From the NCBI RefSeq assembly GCF_036075115.1, contig NZ_CP107958.1, forward strand, positions 8,990,001-9,054,000: 64,000 nt of DNA, read 5' to 3'. The position numbers and the translations under genes are program-made. The notes under the pieces are model-generated. The model saw nothing but the letters and a program-made list of their open reading frames with translations, did not search any database and was not told the DNA's origin. This DNA is from Streptomyces sp. NBC_00377. Lineage in GTDB: Bacteria > Actinomycetota > Actinomycetes > Streptomycetales > Streptomycetaceae. This document shows positions 7,720 through 16,287 of this stretch, one piece after another (positions within the stretch are counted from its first letter, which is position 1; each line of letters opens with the position of its first letter).

Positions 7720-9633
7720 TCAGCCCTTGTCGAACTCGGCGTCGATCACGTCGTCATCGGCCCCGGCGTCGCCCGGCGCGGCTCCGCCAGGACCGGATCC
7801 GTCCGAGCCGGTGCCCGCAGGACCGCCCGCGGCGGCTCCCGCCTGGTGGGCCCCGAGCGCCGCGAAGACCTGCTGGAGCTCGGACGTCAGTGGCCGGGCC
7901 TTGTCCGCCCCGACCTCGTTCTTGACCGCCTCGCGGGCCTCGGACACCAGCATCTCGGCGCGGGCCTTCTCGTGTGCGGGCGCGGCGTCGCCGAGCTCGC
8001 CGAGGCGCTTTTCGACCTGGTAGGCGATGGCGTCCAGTTCGTTGCGGGCGTCGACCGCCTCGCGCAGGGCCTGGTCCTCGCCCTGGTTGCGCTCGGCCTC
8101 CTGGACCATCCGCTCGACCTCGGTGCGGTCGAGGTTGGAGCTCTCGCTGATGGTGATGCCCTGCTCCTTGCCGGTGTCCTTGTCCCGCGCGGTGACGTTG
8201 AGGATGCCGTTGGCGTCGATGTCGAAGATGACCTCGATCTGCGGCTCTCCGCGCGGCGCGGGGCGGATGTCGGTGAGCTGGAAGCGACCCAGGACCCGGT
8301 TGTCGGCGGCCCTCTCACGCTCGCCCTGCAGGACGACGACGTCGACGGCGGGCTGGTTGTCCTCGGCGGTGGAGAAGGTCTCGGAGCGGCGCACCGGGAT
8401 GGTGGTGTTCCGCTCGATGATCTTCGTCATCACGCCGCCGCGTGTCTCCACGCCCAGCGACAGCGGAGTGACATCGAGCAGCAGGACGTCCTTGACCTCG
8501 CCCTTGAGGACCCCGGCCTGGATCGCGGCGCCCATCGCCACGACCTCGTCGGGGTTGACGCTCATGTTGGGGTCCTTGCCGCCGGTCAGCCGCCGCACCA
8601 GGGCCTGGACGGCGGGGATGCGGGTGGAGCCGCCGACGAGGATGACCTCGTCGATGTCCTTGTCGCTGACCTTGGCGTCGTCCATGGCCTGGCGCACCGG
8701 GCCGAGGCAGCGCTCCACCAGGTCGGCGGTGATGTGCTCGAACGTGGACCGCATGATCGTCGTGGTCAGATGCTTGGGCCCGGAGGCGTCGGCGGTGATG
8801 AACGGCAGGCTGACCTGTGTCTGGGTCACCGAGCTGAGCTCGGTCTTGGCCTTCTCGGCGGCCTCGAAGAGTCGTTGCAGGGCCTGCGGGTCCTTGCGCA
8901 GGTCGATGCCGTTCTCCTTCTGGAAGCCGTCCGCGAGCTGGTCGACCAGCCGGCGGTCGAAGTCGTCGCCGCCCAGATGGCTGTCGCCCGCGGTGGACCG
9001 TACCTCCACCACGCCGTCGCCGACGTCGAGGATGCTGACGTCGAAGGTTCCGCCGCCCAGGTCGAACACGAGCACCGTCTCGTGCTCCTTCTTGTCCATG
9101 CCGTAGGCGAGGGCGGCCGCGGTCGGCTCGTTGATGATCCGCAGCACCTCCAGGCCGGCGATCCGTCCGGCGTCCTTGGTGGCGGTGCGCTGGGCGTCGT
9201 TGAAGTAGGCGGGCACCGTGATGACCGCTTCCGTGACCCGCTCTCCCAGCTGCTTGGAGGCGTCGTCGGCGAGCTTGCGCAGCACCTGCGCGCTGATCTC
9301 CTCCGGCGCGTAGAGCTTGTCGCGCACCTTGAAGCGGGCCGCCCCGCCCTCTCCCTCGACCACGTCGTACGTGACGGCCTTGGCCTCTTCGGAGATCTCG
9401 TCGAAGTGCCGGCCGATGAACCGTTTGGCCGAATAGATGGTGCCCTTGGGGTTGAGGATCGCCTGCCGACGGGCCAGCTGGCCCACCAGGCGCTCTCCGG
9501 TGTCGGTGAAGGCCACCACGGACGGCGTCGTGCGGTTGCCCTCGCTGTTGGGGACGACCGTCGGCTCTCCGCCCTCCCAGACGGCGATCACCGAGTTCGT
9601 GGTGCCCAGGTCGATTCCTACTGCTTTGGCCAT
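7720..9633 (-). CDS. dnaK: DnaK/Hsp70 chaperone
   Basis: A 637-residue Hsp70. The ATPase domain begins GIDLGTTNS (residues 6-14) and shows the phosphate-2 loop VLVFDLGGGTFDVS and the VGGSTRIPAV adenosine motif. The substrate-binding domain begins near 390 (DVTPLSLGVETRGGVMTKII), and the tail is Gly/Ala-rich, ending in DDDVIDAEF. Length is slightly above the usual actinobacterial 610-620, due to that tail. It heads the dnaK-grpE-dnaJ set on the minus strand. Only 67 bases separate it from the GSP17M-like gene upstream, so the promoter may lie before that gene. No CIRCE or HAIR repeat was seen. Confidence 0.96.
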   Translation of the reverse strand: MAKAVGIDLGTTNSVIAVWEGGEPTVVPNSEGNRTTPSVVAFTDTGERLVGQLARRQAILNPKGTIYSAKRFIGRHFDEISEEAKAVTYDVVEGEGGAARFKVRDKLYAPEEISAQVLRKLADDASKQLGERVTEAVITVPAYFNDAQRTATKDAGRIAGLEVLRIINEPTAAALAYGMDKKEHETVLVFDLGGGTFDVSILDVGDGVVEVRSTAGDSHLGGDDFDRRLVDQLADGFQKENGIDLRKDPQALQRLFEAAEKAKTELSSVTQTQVSLPFITADASGPKHLTTTIMRSTFEHITADLVERCLGPVRQAMDDAKVSDKDIDEVILVGGSTRIPAVQALVRRLTGGKDPNMSVNPDEVVAMGAAIQAGVLKGEVKDVLLLDVTPLSLGVETRGGVMTKIIERNTTIPVRRSETFSTAEDNQPAVDVVVLQGERERAADNRVLGRFQLTDIRPAPRGEPQIEVIFDIDANGILNVTARDKDTGKEQGITISESSNLDRTEVERMVQEAERNQGEDQALREAVDARNELDAIAYQVEKRLGELGDAAPAHEKARAEMLVSEAREAVKNEVGADKARPLTSELQQVFAALGAHQAGAAAGGPAGTGSDGSGPGGAAPGDAGADDDVIDAEFDKG

Positions 9634-9700
9634 GAGGAACTCCTTCCGCGACGGGCGCCTCCGTTCGGTCTCGAAGCAGCGCCCGGTCTTCCGTAATCGC

Positions 9701-10228
9701 TCAGGTGACGGCGGGGCCGCTCCGCGGGCGGCCGCTGCCCTTCCATGCCCCGCTGCTTGTGCCGGTACTGGTCCCGCCGGGCAGCTCGGCCAGCAGCCGC
9801 ACCGCCTCGTCGGCGACCGCGTCGTCGGCGACGACGTCGTACCGGCTGGGCTGCATGAAGCTCACCGAGGCGAAGTCCCGGCGGCCACGCTGGGCCGCGT
9901 GCACCAGCAGGCCGAGCAGTGCGCCGACGAGTGCTCCGAAAATCAGCCCGTACAGGGCGAGGAGCAGTCCTGACACGACCGGGTCCAGCCAGTTCAGCAG
10001 CCCGAAGATCCATCCGATCAGTGCGCCGGGCAGGGCGCCGCTCGCCGCGCCGTGCAGGGCGGCCCCGCCGAGTCCCATGCGGCCGGTCACCTGCTCGACC
10101 AGGCGCACGTCCTGCCCGACGATGGCCACCCTCTCGACGGGGAAACCCCGATCGGACAGGTGATCGACGGCGCGTTCCGCCTCCTGGTAGGTCGTGTACG
10201 AAGCGATGGTCCTGCGGGGCTCGTTCAT
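9701..10228 (-). CDS. General-stress-protein-17M-like protein with glycine-zipper membrane segment
   Basis: A 175-residue protein. The N-terminus (RRTIASYTTYQEAERAVDHLSDRGFPVERVAIVGQDVR) matches the general stress protein 17M-like domain found in Bacillus YflT-type proteins. It is followed by Gly-rich hydrophobic helices (about 75-125: ALPGALIGWIFGLL, LLLALYGLIFGALVGALLGLL) that look like a glycine-zipper membrane insertion, then a short basic/variable tail with the FASVSFMQPSRYDVVAD strand. I chose the ATG at 10228, where the conserved domain begins. It is co-oriented with and close to dnaK, so it is plausibly the first gene of the stress operon. Molecular function is unknown. Confidence 0.8.
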   Translation of the reverse strand: MNEPRRTIASYTTYQEAERAVDHLSDRGFPVERVAIVGQDVRLVEQVTGRMGLGGAALHGAASGALPGALIGWIFGLLNWLDPVVSGLLLALYGLIFGALVGALLGLLVHAAQRGRRDFASVSFMQPSRYDVVADDAVADEAVRLLAELPGGTSTGTSSGAWKGSGRPRSGPAVT

Positions 10229-10473
10229 CTGCCAGTCCTTCCCGCCACGGCCGCCGGTGCGCCAGGCGATCGTTCCGGTCCACAGTGGCAAGAGAGCAGT
10301 GCGCTCCGCCTGCACCCCGCAGGTCAGAAATCGGCGTACTCAGTCGGTCCGTGAGAACAAGGAAAAATCCAGACAAGCCGGATGGAGCGGTCCGGGCTGG
10401 GTACTCAGGGCACGCCCAGGCGCGGATCCCACCATTCGCTTGCGCCTCCGATGACCGGAGAACGGAGTGATCC

Positions 10474-12234
10474 ATGGCCAGCCGTCCGTCAGAGAGGCTG
10501 TGGCCGCACGATCCCGACCAGGAGGTCAGCCGCCACCCGGGCGACACCGCGGGCACCGAACCACACGACCCCCGTCAACTCGCGGCGCTGGACCCACACG
10601 GGCTGCTGACGCTGTCCCACACCCTGTTCACCTGCGCGGAGCAGAGCGAGATCGTGCGGCTGGCCATGCGGCAGGTCAGTGCCCTTGGTCCCTACCGCGC
10701 CGAGGCCGGATACCTCGCGACGGGCGACGGTTTGTCCCGCGTTCCCGGCCACGACGCGGGAGCGCCGACGGTCGACGACGCACGGATGAAGGAGCTGGAC
10801 GAGGCCGACGGCTCCGTATCCCTTCCGGAGCGGTCCTGGAACTGGGCGTTCGGTCTGCGCGGGGCCGGCGGCCTGCTCGGCTACATCGTGGTCTCCTCCC
10901 GCTCCCGACCCGATGAGCAGGGGCGCTTCCTCCTGTCGACCCTCGTGGCGCTCACATCGGCGGCCCTGGCACTGGCGGCCTCGCGTGCCACGCACCGCGG
11001 CAACGCCGGTGAACTGAGCCGGCTCCGCACCGAACGGGACAAAGCGCTGCGGCAGTTGGACACCGTGCGCTCCAAGCTGAACCTGCAAAAGACCGTGCAC
11101 GAGGCCCTGGCCGGCGTCGCTGCCCGGGGCGGCGGCGAGGACGCCATCACCCAGGCGCTGTACAAACTCACCGGGCTGTCCGCCCTCATCGAGGACCGGT
11201 TCGGCAACCTGCGGTCCTGGGCCGGTCCCGACCGGCCCGACCCCTACCCGGTGCGGTCCCCGACCTACCAGGAGAGGATGCTGCGACAGGTCGCGCGCGA
11301 GGCGGGCCCGGTCAGAGTCAAGGACCGGCTGATCACCCTCGCCCGGCCGCGCGGCGAACTCCTCGGCGTACTCGCCATCGAGGACCCCGAGATGACTGCC
11401 GACGAGCACACCATGTTCGCCCTGGATCACGCCCAGCGGTCGCTCGCCCAGGAGCTCATGCATCTGCGCGAACTCACCGAGGTCGAACTGCGACTGCGCC
11501 GCCAGCTGATCGACGACCTGTTGGATGGTACTGACGAGACAAGCGCCTGCGCCCGGGCCGAAGCCATCGGCCACGACCTGAAACGTACCCATTACGTGGT
11601 CGTAGTGCACTGGCCGGGCAACGCCCCTGACGATTCCTTCAACCGTGCCGTCGAGCGAGCGACGGCCACCACGGCAACCCGTTCGCTGATCACCCGTCGC
11701 GGCGACCGGGTAGTCCTGCTGACCGAAGCAAGGTCCGACGACGACGCCATGCACGCGGCGCTGGCCCATGAGCTGGTGAAGCCCAACGGAGCGATCGGGG
11801 TGAGCACCCGCTGCGACTCCCCGGAAGCCGTTCCCCGCTGCTACCAGGAGGCACTGCGGGCCCTGGAGGTGCGGCAGAACTCCCGCCGGCCCAGCGGGAC
11901 GACGTTCTTCGACGACCTCGGGCTGTACCGGATCCTGGGGCCCGGCAACGATCTCCAGGAGCTCGAAGGCTTCGTGCGAGAGTGGCTCGGCCAGCTGATC
12001 GACTACGACGCAGGGCACGACACGGAACTGGTGGAAACGCTCTCGCGCTACTTCGACTGCGCAGGCAACTACGACGAGACGGCCGCCGCCCTGACCATCC
12101 ACCGCAGCACCCTGCGCTACCGGCTCCAGCGCATCCGTGAGATCAGCGACCACGACCTGGCGGACGTGGACACCCGGCTCAGTCTGCAGGTGGCAACCCG
12201 CGTCTGGAAGATCATCCTGGTAGGGCGGCGCTGA
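10474..12234 (+). CDS. PucR/CdaR-type transcriptional regulator with GAF-like region
   Basis: A 586-residue regulator. The N-terminal third is GAF-like; a heptad-rich segment (SRLRTERDKALRQLDTVRSKL, about 175-205) separates it from a second sensor region. The C-terminus is the PucR family helix-turn-helix (ETAAALTIHRSTLRYRLQRIREI, about 535-565). Such proteins usually activate neighbouring or distant catabolic and stress genes upon ligand binding. It is divergent from the stress operon across 245 bases, so it is a candidate regulator of that operon; this is inference. An ATG with GGAG 12 bases upstream marks the start. The ligand is unknown. Confidence 0.85.
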   Translation: MASRPSERLWPHDPDQEVSRHPGDTAGTEPHDPRQLAALDPHGLLTLSHTLFTCAEQSEIVRLAMRQVSALGPYRAEAGYLATGDGLSRVPGHDAGAPTVDDARMKELDEADGSVSLPERSWNWAFGLRGAGGLLGYIVVSSRSRPDEQGRFLLSTLVALTSAALALAASRATHRGNAGELSRLRTERDKALRQLDTVRSKLNLQKTVHEALAGVAARGGGEDAITQALYKLTGLSALIEDRFGNLRSWAGPDRPDPYPVRSPTYQERMLRQVAREAGPVRVKDRLITLARPRGELLGVLAIEDPEMTADEHTMFALDHAQRSLAQELMHLRELTEVELRLRRQLIDDLLDGTDETSACARAEAIGHDLKRTHYVVVVHWPGNAPDDSFNRAVERATATTATRSLITRRGDRVVLLTEARSDDDAMHAALAHELVKPNGAIGVSTRCDSPEAVPRCYQEALRALEVRQNSRRPSGTTFFDDLGLYRILGPGNDLQELEGFVREWLGQLIDYDAGHDTELVETLSRYFDCAGNYDETAAALTIHRSTLRYRLQRIREISDHDLADVDTRLSLQVATRVWKIILVGRR

Positions 12235-12348
12235 CTGCGGATACCCGGAAGGCGGGAGACGACCGGGGGCTTGGGAGACCTGCACCGGGCCGTTTGCTGC
12301 GCAGCGGGCGCACCGTGCCGGAGGACGCGAGTGAACTGGAGGTGTGCG

Positions 12349-13491
12349 ATGAGTGCAGGCCATCCCCACGAGAGCCCTGAGGGTCACGTACTTGTCCTCG
12401 ATGCCGGCTCAGCGAGCCTTCGTCTCACTCTGTTCACAGCGGACGGCGATCGTGTGGCGGATCAACACGGCTCGGAGCCCCCGGGGCCTGCCGCGGCGGC
12501 GGAACTGCGGAACTTCCTCAGCGAGGTGCCCACTCCTGCGGCGGTTGGTCACCGCATCGTGCACAGCGGTCCGCACCTGACTGGGCATACGCTGATCGAC
12601 GCACGTGTCCGGGCTCTGCTGGCGGACGTCGCCGATCTCGCGCCGCTGCACGTGACTCCTGCCCTTCAGGTGGTCGATGCCGCACGGGTACTCCTGCCCG
12701 ACGTTCCTCATGTCGCCTGCTTCGACACTGTCTTTCACAAGGATCTGCCGCCCCAGGCGCACACGTACGCCGTGCCGGAGCGATGGCGAACCGAGTACGG
12801 GCTGCGCCGGTACGGCTTCCACGGGCTTTCCTACACGTGGGCACTGCAAAGGACGTCGCAGGCCCTGGGCCGACCCGTCGACAACCTCCAGGTCGTGCTC
12901 GTGCACCTGGGCGGCGGCTGCTCGGCCTGCGCCGTCCGGAACGGACGCAGCGTGGACACCACCATGGGCCTCACTCCGCTGGAAGGACTGGTGATGAGCC
13001 GGCGCAGCGGCAGCCTGGACCCCGGCGCGTTGCTGTGGCTGCAGCGGCAGCACGGTCTGAGCACGGACGAATTGGATGACACACTCCACCGGCATTCCGG
13101 TCTGCTCGGCCTCTCCGGTACCTCGGGAGACACCCGGGATCTGGTGCGCGCCCGCGCGGAGGGTGATGCTGCGGCCGCGTTGGCGCTGGCGACGTTCACA
13201 CTCAGCTGCCGCAGGGGTATCGCCTCAATGGCCGCCTCCCTGGACCGGCTGGACGCGCTGGTCTTCACCGGGGAGATCGGCGAAGACCAACCGGAGGTAC
13301 GCGAGGAGATCTGCTCGGCCCTGGCTGTTCTCGGTGTACGAGGCGGGCTGCTCGTCCCCGAACTGGAGGATTTGATGCGGGAAGGTCTCCGACGCATCGA
13401 TCAGGCAGGGAGCGGTGTCCCGGTCCTTGTGGTCGCAACCGGTGAGACACAGCAGATCGCCGCCGAGACCCGCCGGGTGCTCGGCATGTGA
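12349..13491 (+). CDS. ackA: Acetate kinase-family protein with altered active-site residues
   Basis: A 380-residue member of the ASKHA acetate kinase family (acetyl phosphate + ADP to acetate + ATP). The frame shows GHRIVHSG (substrate Arg), FDTVFH (catalytic Asp), VDTTMGLTPLEGL, RRSGSLDPG (second Arg) and FTGEIGED. Two conserved positions differ from the standard enzyme: the N-terminal NAGSSS motif reads DAGSAS, and HLGNG reads HLGGG, so two Asn residues known to matter in archaeal AckA are missing. It is about 20 residues shorter than usual. The ATG at 12349 follows GGAGG by six bases. No phosphotransacetylase gene is adjacent, which is unusual. Family certain; normal acetate kinase activity less so. 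Confidence 0.85.
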   Translation: MSAGHPHESPEGHVLVLDAGSASLRLTLFTADGDRVADQHGSEPPGPAAAAELRNFLSEVPTPAAVGHRIVHSGPHLTGHTLIDARVRALLADVADLAPLHVTPALQVVDAARVLLPDVPHVACFDTVFHKDLPPQAHTYAVPERWRTEYGLRRYGFHGLSYTWALQRTSQALGRPVDNLQVVLVHLGGGCSACAVRNGRSVDTTMGLTPLEGLVMSRRSGSLDPGALLWLQRQHGLSTDELDDTLHRHSGLLGLSGTSGDTRDLVRARAEGDAAAALALATFTLSCRRGIASMAASLDRLDALVFTGEIGEDQPEVREEICSALAVLGVRGGLLVPELEDLMREGLRRIDQAGSGVPVLVVATGETQQIAAETRRVLGM

Positions 13492-13588
13492 CTGGTCAAG
13501 ACTGTCGGTGTCAGGTCTCAGGAGAGGCTTGACCGTTTGTGCTCTGGGCATGGGTGACAGGTTCGGCTGAACGTCCGCCAACTCCGAG

Positions 13589-13940
13589 ATGTGCGAACTG
13601 CGTCTTCGGCATCCCCGATGCGGTGCCCGGCGGATCTCCTGCGAGTTGACCGGCCGCAGGCTTGAGCCGGCACCCTCGCGGGCCACGGTCCGTCGGGTGC
13701 TGTCCCGCAACGGCCTGGTCCGCGACCAGGAGAAGCAGCATCCGCGCAAGCACCATCGGTGGCAGCGTGAGGCGCCGAATGCGCCTGTGGCAGATGGACC
13801 CGGTCGGCGGGGTGCCGCTGGCCACGGGCGGGAACTGGATGCTATCCAGGGTGGGCCCGCGAGCCGTCAGGCCGAGATCACCGGGGGTGAGCGGCTGGCC
13901 GACTCGTCGCCGGGCGCCCGTGGGGGACGTCGAGGGCTGA
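13589..13940 (+). pseudogene. IS481-type transposase remnant (frameshifted)
   Basis: Two short coding stretches in different frames. The first (13589 to about 13765) reads like a transposase helix-turn-helix (ELRLRHPRCGARRI, then RATVRRVLSRNGLV). The second, one frame off, gives the start of an rve/DDE domain (RLWQMDPVGGVPLA), where IS481 enzymes have LWQMDIVGG. The remaining catalytic domain is missing. I read it as a decayed IS481-family fragment; no terminal repeats could be identified. Confidence 0.6.
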
Positions 13941-13972
13941 CGGTCGGCGTATCACCTCTTTCGTGGACGGGC

Positions 13973-14512
13973 TCAGGAGGACGGTGTGAGTGGGGGCCGT
14001 AGGCCGAGCCACTGTTCGGCGTCCCAGGCTTGGAACCGCTCTATCTCGGTGAATCCCAGCTTTTCCGCAAGGCGCATCGAGGCGACGTTGGCGCTCTGGG
14101 TGGTGAGCACCACCGGCTCGCCGGGAAAGGCGTCGTCGAACCAGTCCAGTGCTGCCGCGCACGCCTCGGTGGCGTACCCGAATCCCCATGCCCGCGGCAG
14201 GAACAGGTAGCCGAGATCGGCCTTCCCCGCGGCAGCCGGGCGACGGTGGCCCGTTGCTCTCCTGAGCAGGATCTGGCCGATCATCGCCCCGTCGAGATCA
14301 ACGACGAAGCTCCCGGGCCACCGTTCGGGCGTCGTGGGCATCTCGCGCTCAAGCTCGTCACGCGGGTGAGGGCCGCCGAGGTAGGTGTGCACCTCTGGCG
14401 ACGCCAGCAGCTCGATGAACGCCGCACGGTCGCGGGCCTCGGGCTCTCGGAGGACGAGCCTGTCGGTCCTGATGGGGGCAGGTGGCCAGGCGATGGACCC
14501 TAGATCAGTCAT
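13973..14512 (-). CDS. GNAT family N-acetyltransferase (RimJ/RimL type)
   Basis: A 179-residue GNAT enzyme using acetyl-CoA. It has the RimJ/RimL-like opening (IRTDRLVLREPEARD), a strand with GAMIGQILL, the CoA pyrophosphate-loop region LFLPRAWGFGYATEAC, and the N-V-A-S-M-R-L-A-E-K-L-G-F segment typical of the family's C-terminus. The ATG at 14512 is preferred over an upstream one because conserved sequence starts just after it. It stands alone between an IS remnant and a divergent gene. The acceptor (protein N-terminus, antibiotic or other) cannot be told from sequence. Confidence 0.85.
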   Translation of the reverse strand: MTDLGSIAWPPAPIRTDRLVLREPEARDRAAFIELLASPEVHTYLGGPHPRDELEREMPTTPERWPGSFVVDLDGAMIGQILLRRATGHRRPAAAGKADLGYLFLPRAWGFGYATEACAAALDWFDDAFPGEPVVLTTQSANVASMRLAEKLGFTEIERFQAWDAEQWLGLRPPLTPSS

Positions 14513-14824
14513 GGTGGGCAACCTACCGCGCGCCCGCAGGCGCGCTTTCACAACTCCCGGACAACGCGGCGGCTTCGGCGTCGGATGCCACTGAGGATGG
14601 GGCGCCGCGAAGTCCTGAACGTCACACGGCGACGTGCGGAAGCGTGGTCACTCCGGGGGCTCGGGCGGAACTCTCACAGAAGAACATGTATGAGTCTGGC
14701 CGTGGGTGATGCACGGTCGGCGGTGGAGAGGGTTTTCATCGTTTCTCCGTGAGGGTGCGCGTCCGCCTGCGGCGGCTGTGAAAATCGCTGTCCGGTTGCT
14801 GGAAGGCGGTGATAGAGAGTCCGG
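14513..14824. other. Divergent intergenic region, no gene recognised
   Basis: About 310 bases between the divergently transcribed acetyltransferase and the mycothiol-dependent-type enzyme. It must contain both promoters. I see no convincing ORF, palindrome or RNA gene. Confidence 0.6.
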
Positions 14825-15622
14825 GTGACAACGACACTTGAGTTTCCCGCTCTGCTGCGACTGATCGATGAACGGTCGGCCGCCTTCCGCGCCGCGGTCG
14901 CCGCCGCGCCCAGCCTCGACGTGCGGGTGCCGACCTGCCCCGAGTGGACGCTGTTCGATCTGGCGGAGCACATCGGGGAGGGGCGCCGCGACTGGGCCGC
15001 CACCGTTGCCGCAGGGCCTGCTCCGGCCAAGTCGGCAGCGCAGGGCGCCCCCGCTGCGCCCCGGGAGCGCGAGGCGCTGCTGGCCTGGTTGGCGGAGTCC
15101 ACGGAGCAACTGCTGGACGCACTGCGCAAGGCCGGCCCGGATCGCGGTTGCTGGACGTGGTGGGAGACGTCGCAGTCGCCGCAGACCTGCGGTGCCGTAG
15201 CTCGCCACCAGCTCCAGCAGATCGCGGTGCACACCTACGACGCGCAGATCACCGTAGGTGCCCCGCAGCCGCTGCCGGCCGAGGTGGCACTCGACGGTGT
15301 CGACGAGTTCCTGTCCACCTGCGTGGCAACGACGAGTGCCTGGCCGCACAAGCCCGCTGCTGTCGACTTCCACGCCTGCGAGGGCCGCTCCTGGCGCCTC
15401 TCGCTCTCCGCCGACGGCGCACGGACCACCCTTCTTCCCGGGCCCGGCACCATACCGGCCACCGCTGCCGGCCAGGACCCGGACGCGGCCGACGCCTCCG
15501 CCCGGGGCACTGCCGGCGAGCTGGTCCTCATCCTGTACGACCGTATCCCGTTCAACTCCCTGGAGCTCGACGGCGACCGACGTCTCTTCGACCAGCTCAG
15601 CGCCTGGGACCCGGATGAGTAG
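14825..15622 (+). CDS. Maleylpyruvate isomerase family mycothiol-dependent enzyme
   Basis: A 265-residue protein of the DinB/MDMPI-like superfamily. The N-terminal four-helix region contains VPTCPEWTLFDLAEHIGEGRRDWA, with the C-P-x-W and D-L-x-x-H pattern that includes a metal His, and a later RHQLQQIAVHTYDAQI helix with the second His. The C-terminal half is the MDMPI C-terminal alpha/beta domain. In actinobacteria these proteins use mycothiol as cofactor in isomerisations or detoxification. It starts at a GTG; the ribosome site is weak. No pathway partners are nearby, so the substrate is unknown. Confidence 0.82.
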   Translation: MTTTLEFPALLRLIDERSAAFRAAVAAAPSLDVRVPTCPEWTLFDLAEHIGEGRRDWAATVAAGPAPAKSAAQGAPAAPREREALLAWLAESTEQLLDALRKAGPDRGCWTWWETSQSPQTCGAVARHQLQQIAVHTYDAQITVGAPQPLPAEVALDGVDEFLSTCVATTSAWPHKPAAVDFHACEGRSWRLSLSADGARTTLLPGPGTIPATAAGQDPDAADASARGTAGELVLILYDRIPFNSLELDGDRRLFDQLSAWDPDE

Positions 15623-15698
15623 GACGTGACGATGCGCCCCCTCGTACGCCCCGAAGCATGATCAGGAATTCGGTCAAGGAACCCGGGCTGCTCAGCGA

Positions 15699-16280
15699 AT
15701 GGCACGGGGGAGCCTTTCGTCGCCGTCCGCGCGGCAAGAACGAGGACGTATCCGGCGTCGGCACAAACTCCGGCTGAAGGCCGCCCTCCTCGGACGTTCC
15801 AGGGGTGGGCAGACCAGCAAGGTCCACCTCGCCGCCGACCGCAAGTGCCGCCCGCTGGCGTTCATCCTGACCACAGGCCAGGCGGCGGACAGCCCGCAGT
15901 TCATCCCCGTCCTGAAGAAGCTGCGGGTACGCGGGCCCGCCGGCCGACCCCGCATCCGGCCGGACGCGGTCGCCGGGGACAAGGCGTACTCGTCCTGCGG
16001 CAACCGCGCCCACCTGCGCAAACGCCGTATCAAGGCGGTCATCCCGGAGAAGAAGGACCAGGCCGCCAACCGGAAGAAGAAGGGCTCCAGAGGTGGCCGA
16101 CCCGTCAGCCACGACGCCGATCTCTACAAGGAGCGGAACGCCGTCGAACGCCTGATCAACAAGCTCAAGGCATGGCGAGGCATCGCCACCCGCTACGACA
16201 AGACCCCCGAGAGTTACCTCGCAGGACTCCACCCCCGCGCCTCCATGATCTCGATGAAGGACCTCACGCGGGCCACGTGA
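15699..16280 (+). pseudogene. IS5-family transposase remnant, N-terminus missing
   Basis: The frame covers only the second half of an IS5/IS427-type DDE transposase: GRSRGGQTSKVHLAAD, ILTTGQAADSPQF, AGDKAYSS, RGGRP and YKERNAVERLINKLKAWRGIATRYDK with its catalytic Glu. The first half, with the helix-turn-helix and first Asp, is absent, so it should be inactive. It resembles but differs clearly from the intact IS at 43.2-44.6 kb, so it is not a copy of that element. No duplicated target could be assigned. Confidence 0.8.
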
Positions 16281-16287
16281 TCACGAC

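Noticed and set aside
7405..9696. 763-codon open frame antisense to dnaK and grpE
   Set aside because: Same GC-bias effect; the true genes on the other strand are unmistakable.
9634..9700. CIRCE or HAIR heat-shock operator before dnaK
   Set aside because: No inverted repeat like TTAGCACTC or CTTGAGT-N7-ACTCAAG was found there or in 10229-10473.
10489..12387. 632-codon minus frame opposite the PucR regulator
   Set aside because: No motifs and composition typical of a complement frame; the plus strand has a PucR helix-turn-helix and a good ribosome site.
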